Shown: positions 7,942 to 13,730 of the stretch, one piece after another
Numbering within the stretch: position 1 is the first letter of the stretch
How the letters are laid out: the number at the start of each line of letters is the position of its first letter
Assembly: GCA_020435025.1 (NCBI GenBank)
Contig: JAGRAG010000300.1
Location: 1 to 14,926 of the forward strand
From: Bdellovibrionales bacterium
Lineage (GTDB): Bacteria; Bdellovibrionota; Bdellovibrionia; Bdellovibrionales; UBA1609
Reading direction: 5' to 3'
Length of the DNA: 14,926 nt
Notes under the pieces: model-generated
Told to the model about the DNA's origin: nothing
Database searches by the model: none
What the model saw: only the letters and a program-made list of their open reading frames with translations
Made by a program: the position numbers and the translations under genes

Positions 7942-8550
7942 ATGGAATCCATCTTCAAAACAAAAGCACTAAATGATGATGTTCATATTTGGCTTGCAGA
8001 GCATTCTAAGTGGGCAAGACCGGAAATGGTCACCTACCTAGATGCTTCGGAATCCAAAAAACTGCAAGAACTACGCCATCCTAGAAGATACAGTGAATAT
8101 TTAGCAGGAAGGTACTTGCTTAAGAATTTTTTGGCCGCCTATACCGGAATTGGGGCTCAGGAAGTAAATATTAAGCTTTCTGAGCGAGGAAAGCCTCGAT
8201 TTGTATTGCCCTCTGGAATAGAACCGGTTTATTTTAATCTATCACACTCGGGACCCTATTTGGCTTTTGTATTTGACGCTCGTGATGATGTAGGAATTGA
8301 TATAGAGTACCGAAAAAAGTACACAAGTGATCAAAGATCTGACGATCTTTGCCTAAAGGACCTTGAAAAACTAAAAGTCTGGACTCGTAAAGAAGCGGCA
8401 TTAAAGTTATCTGGGGATGGACTTCAAGAGAGTACTCCATCAAAAGAATCTCAGTTGATGTCTATTGACCAGGAAACCTTCGTTTTATCCGTGGCTACAC
8501 GAAAAAGTGCCAGAGCTGTGCATTTTATGGGATTTATCGATGGCCAGTAG
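7942..8550 (+). CDS. Sfp-type 4'-phosphopantetheinyl transferase, 202 aa
   Basis: Transfers phosphopantetheine from CoA to the serines of carrier domains; its obvious substrates here are Ser40 and Ser1020 of the megasynthase. Family motifs are in order: GRYLLKNFLA at 56, RGKPRF at 82, FNLSHSG at 98, VGIDIE at 117 and WTRKEAALK at 147. Asp120, Glu122 and Glu151 are the expected magnesium-binding acids. The protein is somewhat shorter than typical Sfp (about 225-240 residues). The segment between VGIDIE and WTRKEA is only about 24 residues and lacks the usual FxxxE helix region, but the catalytic residues remain. It is the first gene of the plus arm and overlaps the thioesterase gene by 11 bases, so the two are probably co-translated. 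Confidence 0.9.
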   Translation: MESIFKTKALNDDVHIWLAEHSKWARPEMVTYLDASESKKLQELRHPRRYSEYLAGRYLLKNFLAAYTGIGAQEVNIKLSERGKPRFVLPSGIEPVYFNLSHSGPYLAFVFDARDDVGIDIEYRKKYTSDQRSDDLCLKDLEKLKVWTRKEAALKLSGDGLQESTPSKESQLMSIDQETFVLSVATRKSARAVHFMGFIDGQ

Positions 8551-9286
8551 TTTCCTTCCCCTTTCCAAAAGGAATTCTGCTGAGCATCGCCTCATACTGT
8601 TTCATCATGCCGGTGGAAGTTCAATGCAGTATCATAGTCTGGCCGCGTACTTGCCCGAAACTTGGGATGTGTATGCAGTGGATCTCCCTGGTCGTGGTTG
8701 TAGGACTAAGCTTCCTCTTCAAGAGAATTTTGAGACCCTATTGGAGACACTTACCAAAGAGATGCATGAACTTGTCGATCGTCCTACGTTTGTTGTGGGG
8801 CACAGCATGGGATCTTTATTGGCGTTCGAACTCGTTTTCCAATTAGAATCTTTGGGCTGCCGAGATATTTCATTGTTGGCCGTTTCCAATATGGTGGCCC
8901 CAAAAGAAAAGGAACTAGAAATCTCATTGCCATTTGATATTGATTCCAAAGAAGATCTTATGGAGTATCTTCGAAGCGCTGGAGGACTGCCTGAAGAGAT
9001 TCAGCAACGATCGGATATTTTAGATTACTATTTAAATATTATTCGAGCTGATCTGAAAGCTTTAAAAAGCTACTCGGGCCATCAAAACAAAACGGTGCAG
9101 ACACCTATTTTAGGATGTGTAAGTACAGAAGACCCATTAAGCACTCCGGAAAAAATTCTAAGGTGGAGTCAAAGAACTACAGGATCTTTTTCTTTGAAAC
9201 TGTTTGAAGGATCCCACTTTTATCTTTTTGAGAGACCACAGAACTTTATTGATGGTTTAATGCGTTCGTGGGAGTTTCATCGGTGA
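8540..9286 (+). CDS. Type II thioesterase (alpha/beta hydrolase, GrsT/SrfAD-like), 248 aa
   Basis: Editing thioesterase that removes misprimed or stalled acyl groups from carrier domains of PKS/NRPS enzymes; it might also release product, since the megasynthase has no TE domain. Visible are the LFHHAGGS oxyanion-side motif at residue 20, nucleophile Ser89 in GHSMG, Asp198 in STEDPL and His226 in EGSHFYLF, forming a complete triad, and a lid-like segment at about 128-180. Length is typical of the family. I chose the ATG at 8540 rather than an upstream TTG at 8465 because the extra 25 residues would lie inside the phosphopantetheinyl transferase and do not resemble the family, and because GGGA at 8529-8532 sits seven bases before this ATG. 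The 3' end overlaps the ligase start by four bases. Confidence 0.9.
   Translation: MASSFLPLSKRNSAEHRLILFHHAGGSSMQYHSLAAYLPETWDVYAVDLPGRGCRTKLPLQENFETLLETLTKEMHELVDRPTFVVGHSMGSLLAFELVFQLESLGCRDISLLAVSNMVAPKEKELEISLPFDIDSKEDLMEYLRSAGGLPEEIQQRSDILDYYLNIIRADLKALKSYSGHQNKTVQTPILGCVSTEDPLSTPEKILRWSQRTTGSFSLKLFEGSHFYLFERPQNFIDGLMRSWEFHR
9270..9274 (+). promoter_or_regulatory. Shine-Dalgarno GGGAG that selects the ligase start
   Basis: GGGAG lies eight bases before the GTG at 9283, which itself overlaps the thioesterase stop as GTGA. This is the classic arrangement for translational coupling and argues against the in-frame GTG at 9268, which would overlap the binding site. Confidence 0.65.
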
Positions 9287-10971
9287 TTACAAAAGTATCT
9301 TTTCGCTCATTTTATGAATATGTCGCATCTCTAAGCCGTCTTTATGGAGATCGTCCGGCGATGACGGTTCAAAGTGGAAACGGCTGGCGAACCCTCACTT
9401 ATTTAGATATATTTGATCGTTCGATCCGTTTAGCTCGTTTTTTAAAACTTAAAAATGTGCAGCCTGGTGAGAGAGTGATCATCCTCAGTGAACCACGTAT
9501 CGAATATCCGGAAATGCTGTTGGGAATTATGATGAGTGGTGCTGTTGTTGTTCCGATGGATGCCAAGTTATCTCCTTATGAGATTCGTAACATCATCGAT
9601 CATGCAGAACCTAAAACAGTATTTGTTTCGGATTCGCTATGGGAGACTTTTTTAAAAGCTCAGGGCTACTCTGAAAGTACTTACTCTTGTTTTAGAATTG
9701 ATGGCGGCGAAGAGGGGCGAGGTCTTAATAAAATTGAAGCTCCAAAAACTATTGAGATCACTCCTATAGATCCAAATATCTTAAGTATGATAATTTACAC
9801 TTCGGGAACTTCGGGAAAGCCTAAAGGTGTGATGACTCGAGGAAGTGCTCTGTTGTTTGAATATGAACAAATCAAAAATGTGGCCTATTCACCACGATTA
9901 GAAAGAGCCCTTTCCATATTACCTATGAATCATCTTTTTGAGATGACAGCTGGACTTTTTGGAAATTTGACATTTGGTTGTGAAGTGACTGTCGCTAGAA
10001 GCTTGGAAAAAGAACATTTGATGTATTGTTTAAACTCTAAAAAGATAACTCATATTTGTGCCGTTCCTCTGTTTTTAAAGAGTATAAAAGATGGAATTGA
10101 GAATAAGGTAGGAAATTCAAGTAAAATCGAACGGTTTCTTTTTTCTTTATTAAAAATATTAAGTAGAATGATTCCGCTGAATTCCATTCGGAGAAAAATT
10201 TTTAGCCAAGTCCACAAGGGGATGGGTGGCCACCTTTTTCGATTTATTGTCGGAGGAGCGCCTCTTAATAAGGAGACAGCAGAGTTTTACTCTCAACTTG
10301 GAATGGACGTTCTTGAAGGGTACGGACTAAGCGAGACGGGACCCATAATTTCTACAAATCGTGAACAAGCCTGTGTTTTTGGAAGTGCCGGTCAAAAAAT
10401 TGATGGTATCCAAGTTAGAATTGATTCGGAACACTTATCCGAAGACGGCGAGATCCTGACTTCTGGTCCTCACGTGATGATGGGCTATTACAAAAATGAT
10501 GAGCTGACCAACCAAGTTTTAGATAAAGATGGATGGTTCCATACGGGCGATGTTGGATATGTGGACAAAGAAGGCTTTCTTTATATTACGGGACGAATAA
10601 AAAAGATGATCGTGTTAGAGGGTGGAAAGAAAGTTATGGCCGAAGAAGTAGAGGAGGTCCTAGCGAACTGTTCAGAAATCTCTGAAGTCTGTGTATTAGG
10701 CAGCCAGAAAATATATGGGAACATTGGGGGCAATGAAGAGGTTATCGCTGTAGTTGTTCCCTCAGAATCAGTCAAGGAGTCTTTGATTCATGAAGTGGAC
10801 ATTGAAAAGCACGTGATAGATTCTGTGAAAAAAGCAGCGACGGTTTTAACGAATTTTAAACAGCCGACACAAATTGTGGTCATTCCAACGGAACTTCCGA
10901 AAACAACGACTATGAAGGTAAAAATCAACGAGACGGCAGAGTTAGTAAAGAGCCGAATCCAACAAAGATGA
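9283..10971 (+). CDS. Long-chain fatty acyl-AMP ligase / acyl-CoA synthetase (ANL superfamily), 562 aa
   Basis: Adenylates a fatty acid and passes it to CoA or, more likely here, to the N-terminal ACP of the megasynthase. Residues from the 9283 start: P-loop YTSGTSGKPKG at 172, IVGGAPL near 322, YGLSETGP at 347, HTGD at 420, the hinge region GRIKKMIVLEGGKKV at 437, and the C-terminal catalytic Lys545 in TTTMKVK. The LPMNHLFE and VGGAPL signatures and the GRIKKMIVL hinge fit long-chain fatty acyl ligases rather than amino-acid adenylation domains. No insertion is obvious to tell a strict acyl-AMP ligase from a CoA ligase. It is last in the plus arm, after the phosphopantetheinyl transferase and thioesterase, and its 3' end overlaps the opposing metalloprotein gene by 30 bases. 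Confidence 0.88.
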   Translation: MITKVSFRSFYEYVASLSRLYGDRPAMTVQSGNGWRTLTYLDIFDRSIRLARFLKLKNVQPGERVIILSEPRIEYPEMLLGIMMSGAVVVPMDAKLSPYEIRNIIDHAEPKTVFVSDSLWETFLKAQGYSESTYSCFRIDGGEEGRGLNKIEAPKTIEITPIDPNILSMIIYTSGTSGKPKGVMTRGSALLFEYEQIKNVAYSPRLERALSILPMNHLFEMTAGLFGNLTFGCEVTVARSLEKEHLMYCLNSKKITHICAVPLFLKSIKDGIENKVGNSSKIERFLFSLLKILSRMIPLNSIRRKIFSQVHKGMGGHLFRFIVGGAPLNKETAEFYSQLGMDVLEGYGLSETGPIISTNREQACVFGSAGQKIDGIQVRIDSEHLSEDGEILTSGPHVMMGYYKNDELTNQVLDKDGWFHTGDVGYVDKEGFLYITGRIKKMIVLEGGKKVMAEEVEEVLANCSEISEVCVLGSQKIYGNIGGNEEVIAVVVPSESVKESLIHEVDIEKHVIDSVKKAATVLTNFKQPTQIVVIPTELPKTTTMKVKINETAELVKSRIQQR

Positions 10972-11508
10972 TGAGCGCTTGGAATTGTTTCTTCCTCGAA
11001 GACAGTTTTTATATTCCCCATGCAATTTAAAATTCATTGTTCCGCCGCCAAGCAGATTCTTGCTCACAAGAAACTCGAGGGCAGGTTTCAGTAACCCATC
11101 CTCAACAAACATACAATGATGATTCTCCTCTGGAATTTCTGGGTTCATGAATAAGGCTGCATGTAAAAGTTCATGGGCTAACTGTGGAAACCCAGTTCCT
11201 GTTGGCAAATTTTTAAGGCCTGAGCGTGGATCAACAGTATAAAAGTTTTTAAATACATTGTCGGATACCTGAATGACTAAGACATTTTTACCTGGAATAG
11301 GCGTAAACACATAGGCCCAGAAAGTCTTCTTTGCTAGTTTGTATTTATCGCTATCCCAGAGTTCGAATTCGTAGGATTCGGATAAGTTTGGATAAGACTT
11401 TGTTACTTCGCCAAAATTCATAAAATAAATTTCAATATCATAAATTTCTGAAAGCCAACAAAGTTCTATGAAACTTATTACTTTTACTGTAAATAGTCCT
11501 AGTTTCAT
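10942..11508 (-). CDS. Putative HELLH zinc metallopeptidase-like protein, 188 aa
   Basis: I do not recognise the family. The key feature is QLAHELLHAAL with HELLH at residues 112-116, the HExxH signature of zinc-dependent peptidases. His130/His131 and Glu136 (FVEDG) are candidates for a third metal ligand. The N-terminal part (1-95) looks beta-rich and there is no clear signal peptide. The tail after 170 is Lys/Arg/Ser-rich and overlaps the ligase gene on the other strand. I chose the ATG at 11508 because AAGG lies seven bases upstream. The open frame extends to 11637, but that extra 43-residue stretch would lie antisense to the neighbouring dehydrogenase start and has no good binding site. 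It may belong to a secretion, immunity or housekeeping function; nothing ties it to the biosynthetic cluster. Confidence 0.65.
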   Translation of the reverse strand: MKLGLFTVKVISFIELCWLSEIYDIEIYFMNFGEVTKSYPNLSESYEFELWDSDKYKLAKKTFWAYVFTPIPGKNVLVIQVSDNVFKNFYTVDPRSGLKNLPTGTGFPQLAHELLHAALFMNPEIPEENHHCMFVEDGLLKPALEFLVSKNLLGGGTMNFKLHGEYKNCLRGRNNSKRSSSLLDSALY

Positions 11509-11568
11509 GAAGTAACCTTTTTCACATGAAATATCATTAATAGTATTTGACGGCGAATAGGATGAATT
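11509..11568. promoter_or_regulatory. 60-bp divergent intergenic region with a weak plus-strand promoter candidate
   Basis: Region between the start codons of the metalloprotein (minus) and the dehydrogenase (plus). TTTTCA at 11519-11524 and TAGTAT at 11541-11546 are 16 bases apart and each match 4 of 6 bases of the sigma-70 boxes; a transcript from there would have a short leader containing AGGA at 11559-11562, six bases before the dehydrogenase ATG. CCTTTTT at 11516-11522 supplies the minus-strand ribosome binding site. The ribosome sites are clear; the promoter call is weak. Confidence 0.35.
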
Positions 11569-12573
11569 ATGAAAATAGCGTTTTATGATACCCACAAGTT
11601 TGAACGCCCAATATTTGACCATGTTAACAAACATCACCAGTTTGAAATTGAATACATAGAGTCTCGATTAACAAGTAGCACGGCCGTACTCGCTTCGGAA
11701 TGTGAGGTGGTCTGTTCCTTTGTTAACGATAAAATAGATGAATCGTGTTTGGAACAGTTAAAGGAGCAAGGGGTTCGGTTGATCGTGTTGCGGTCGGCAG
11801 GATTTAATCATGTAGATATTTCGGCGGCAAATAGATTAGGTATTCAAGTAGGCCGAGTCCCAGGCTATTCGCCAAACGCTGTTGCTGAGTACACTGTTGG
11901 TTTGATTCTTTGTTTAAATCGTAAGATCCATAAATCTTATCATAGAGTCCGAGAGCTCAACTTTACACTCGATGGACTCGTTGGCTTTGATCTCAAAGGA
12001 AAAGTTGTCGGAGTCATCGGTACTGGAAAGATTGGCAAGCTGGTTGCCGAAATCTTGGCCGCTTTTGGCTGTGAAATTTTGTGTTTTGATCAGTTCCCCA
12101 ACACCGAGTTAGAAAAACACTCTCGTATACGTTATGCCGAGTTTAATGAGATCTGCGCACACGCAGACATAGTTTCCTTGCATATTCCCTTAACTCCAGA
12201 CACCTATCATTTGTTAAACAAGGATTATTTCAGCCGCATGAAGCCAGGGGCTTACATTATTAATACGGGTCGGGGAGCATTGATTGACTCGGCAGCTTTA
12301 AGTGATGCTCTTAAAAACGGTCATGTAGGTGGCGCAGCATTAGACGTTTATGAAGAGGAAGAGGCTGTCTTTTTTCAGGACGTATCGGATCAGGTTTTGC
12401 AAGACGATGTATTGGCACGGCTGCTCACTTTTCCAAATGTGTTGATTTCTTCTCATCAAGCATTTTTAACGAAAGAGGCCTTGGAAAATATTGCTGAGAC
12501 GACGTTGAGCAATGTAGATGAATTTGTTAAAACCGGCCAGGTCCCGGTAGAACGACGCGTTTCTTCGGTATAA
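11569..12573 (+). CDS. ldhA: D-lactate dehydrogenase-type 2-hydroxyacid dehydrogenase, 334 aa
   Basis: NAD-dependent D-isomer-specific 2-hydroxyacid dehydrogenase, probably reducing pyruvate to D-lactate in the cytoplasm. The NAD-binding GTGKIG is at residues 151-156 and is followed by an acidic residue in FDQFPN, as expected for NAD. The catalytic set Arg235 (NTGRG), Glu264 (DVYEEE) and His296 (SSHQAF) falls where the family has it. Length is close to that of fermentative D-lactate dehydrogenases. Other members (hydroxyisocaproate or phenyllactate dehydrogenases) share these residues, so substrate is not certain. It is transcribed away from the metalloprotein gene and is probably monocistronic, since a 225-base gap with inverted repeats follows. 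It looks like core metabolism rather than part of the lipid cluster. Confidence 0.85.
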   Translation: MKIAFYDTHKFERPIFDHVNKHHQFEIEYIESRLTSSTAVLASECEVVCSFVNDKIDESCLEQLKEQGVRLIVLRSAGFNHVDISAANRLGIQVGRVPGYSPNAVAEYTVGLILCLNRKIHKSYHRVRELNFTLDGLVGFDLKGKVVGVIGTGKIGKLVAEILAAFGCEILCFDQFPNTELEKHSRIRYAEFNEICAHADIVSLHIPLTPDTYHLLNKDYFSRMKPGAYIINTGRGALIDSAALSDALKNGHVGGAALDVYEEEEAVFFQDVSDQVLQDDVLARLLTFPNVLISSHQAFLTKEALENIAETTLSNVDEFVKTGQVPVERRVSSV

Positions 12574-12579
12574 AAATGA

Positions 12580-12655
12580 CATTCTTTAACAGCGAATTCT
12601 AAAAATCAAAATTATCAACAATCCGCCATTAAAGAATGCCGCTAAAAAAGCATTC
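12580..12655. repeat. Overlapping inverted repeats downstream of the dehydrogenase gene
   Basis: CATTCTTTAA at 12580-12589 is the perfect reverse complement of TTAAAGAATG at 12629-12638, with 39 bases between. The right arm also forms GAATGC at 12634-12639, which pairs with GCATTC at 12650-12655 around a 10-base loop. The two pairings share GAATG, so they cannot form together. No U-tract follows either stem, so neither is a standard intrinsic terminator. This could be a 3' processing or attenuation structure, a protein-binding site, or coincidence in AT-rich DNA. Confidence 0.4.
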
Positions 12656-12666
12656 CATTAGATTTC

Positions 12667-12743
12667 TTAAGCTCTGGATTTTCTATCCGAAAAGTCGGAA
12701 TTTATTTTCTCCAAATCAAAATAGCGGTATTTGGAGAGCTTAG
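12667..12743 (+). promoter_or_regulatory. Potential structured 5' leader (three-way junction) upstream of the Hint gene
   Basis: Three helices can nest. The outer stem pairs TAAGCTCT (12668-12675) with AGAGCTTA (12735-12742), plus one G-U. Inside it are TCCGA-AAAG-TCGGA (12686-12699) and CCAAAT (12711-12716) with ATTTGG (12729-12734); the last can extend to CTCCAAAT/ATTTGGAG by borrowing two bases from the outer stem. Further on, CTCCT at 12769-12773 can pair with AGGAG (12791-12795) in the ribosome binding site of the next gene. I do not recognise a known riboswitch class. Whether this region is transcribed is unknown. Confidence 0.4.
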
Positions 12744-12798
12744 TATCTGGCATCTTCTTTGCCTCTGGCTCCTGCGAAACATAAAACTGGAGGAGTTT

Positions 12799-13674
12799 AT
12801 GAAAATTAAAACGTTTATTATTTTTATATTAGGAGGCGTGCTAGGAGCTCAAGTAGCTCTCGGGAATGCGACCGAATCGGCTAGATGTGTCGAACAGAAT
12901 GACTCTCTAGATCAAAACCAGGCACTAAGCAGAACCGCTTGGGCCTTTAAGTGTTACCCCTATCTTCGCGGGACAATGAAAGACAAAAAAGTGATGCTAC
13001 ATGATGTCGCAACGGGTGCGAAACTCATTGGATATCCAATGTTTGGAAAGATCAATGAGCAGGGCGAAGTCACCCAATATTGGTCCGCTCCGATTGATCC
13101 CAGTGCAAGCTGTTCAGCGGCCAATACTTACAGTTTTATAGGATTTTGTAGAGCTGGGTGCTATACCCCAGATCAAATGGTTTTATTCTCTGATGGCTAT
13201 CAATCTATCGGAGAGGCCAAAAAATCCCTAAGACAAGATATCGTAACCCTGTCTCCTGAGTCCACTTTAGACAGCCTAGAGTACATCGCAAATACATTAA
13301 GCTCTTACACCGTGGACCCAGAACCCAAGCAACAAGACATTGTAACAATCCGTACCGAATCCGGCGGAGAACTCACTGTTACTTGGCAACATCCTCTTGT
13401 GATGAGTACGGGAATGATCAAAACAGCGCAAGATCTTGTTATTGGCGACCAATTGATCCAAGAAAGCGGTGCGATGGACTCGATCGTCGAACTGTCAAGA
13501 CAGGGCTACTTTGGAAAAGTGATCAATGTTGAAATGGAGTCTGAGCAGGCTACGGATAATATTGTCGTTGCCCAAGGTTTTTTAAATGGCTCTGCTTACT
13601 ATCAGAATATTGAACTGAATGAAATCAATCGAAAAGTTTTAAGATCTTTAATTCCTGACTCTTTAGTCAAGTAA
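12799..13674 (+). CDS. Exported Hint-domain (hedgehog/intein-like autoprocessing) protein, 291 aa
   Basis: An N-terminal signal peptide is visible: MKIK, a hydrophobic run from about 5 to 19, and likely cleavage after ALG near residue 22. A mature N-terminal region (about 23-118) with four cysteines precedes a Hint fold: Gly120-Cys121 followed by YTPDQMVL and a DGYQSIGEA strand, then the block-B motif TWQH (195-198) and INVEMES-type strands. Cys121 and His198 are positioned for N-to-S acyl shift. The usual intein C-terminal His-Asn pair is absent; the segment ends NIVVAQGFLNGS near 254-265, with about 25 residues after it. Thioester formation or self-cleavage is therefore possible but full protein splicing is not expected. 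GGAGGAG at 12789-12795 supports the start. The role of the N-terminal domain is not recognised; a surface or secreted protein is likely. Confidence 0.78.
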   Translation: MKIKTFIIFILGGVLGAQVALGNATESARCVEQNDSLDQNQALSRTAWAFKCYPYLRGTMKDKKVMLHDVATGAKLIGYPMFGKINEQGEVTQYWSAPIDPSASCSAANTYSFIGFCRAGCYTPDQMVLFSDGYQSIGEAKKSLRQDIVTLSPESTLDSLEYIANTLSSYTVDPEPKQQDIVTIRTESGGELTVTWQHPLVMSTGMIKTAQDLVIGDQLIQESGAMDSIVELSRQGYFGKVINVEMESEQATDNIVVAQGFLNGSAYYQNIELNEINRKVLRSLIPDSLVK

Positions 13675-13688
13675 GCTTTTAATACATA

Positions 13689-13709
13689 GGGAGTGGATGA
13701 TCCACTCCC
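13689..13709 (+). terminator. Strong hairpin between the Hint gene and the next gene
   Basis: GGGAGTGGA, loop TGA, TCCACTCCC: a perfect GC-rich 9-bp stem beginning 14 bases after the Hint stop codon. Only two T residues follow, so it is a poor intrinsic terminator by the usual rule. It may stop, pause or stabilise the transcript, and differential expression of the two genes in one operon is possible. Confidence 0.5.
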
Positions 13710-13717
13710 TTGCTCGT

Positions 13718-13723
13718 GAGGAG
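13718..13723 (+). promoter_or_regulatory. Shine-Dalgarno GAGGAG for the GTG-started gene at 13731
   Basis: GAGGAG sits seven bases upstream of the GTG, directly after the hairpin. Together with the signal peptide that starts there, it decides this non-ATG start. Confidence 0.7.
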
Positions 13724-13730
13724 TGTTCCT

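Noticed and set aside
8465..8539. A TTG start extending the thioesterase by 25 residues
   Set aside because: It would overlap far into the phosphopantetheinyl transferase and adds non-family sequence; the ATG at 8540 has a GGGA site at correct spacing.
9268..9282. GTG at 9268 as ligase start
   Set aside because: It overlaps the ribosome binding site of the GTG at 9283, which forms a GTGA overlap with the thioesterase stop.
11509..11637. N-terminal extension of the HELLH protein by 43 residues
   Set aside because: It runs antisense into the dehydrogenase start without a good ribosome site; the ATG at 11508 has AAGG at suitable spacing.
12667..12798. A cyclic di-GMP (GEMM) riboswitch
   Set aside because: The characteristic conserved junction bases of GEMM-I are not present; only a generic three-way fold can be drawn.
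12799..13674. A splicing intein
   Set aside because: No C-terminal His-Asn and no conserved Cys/Ser/Thr extein junction is visible; the host protein is not a typical intein host.
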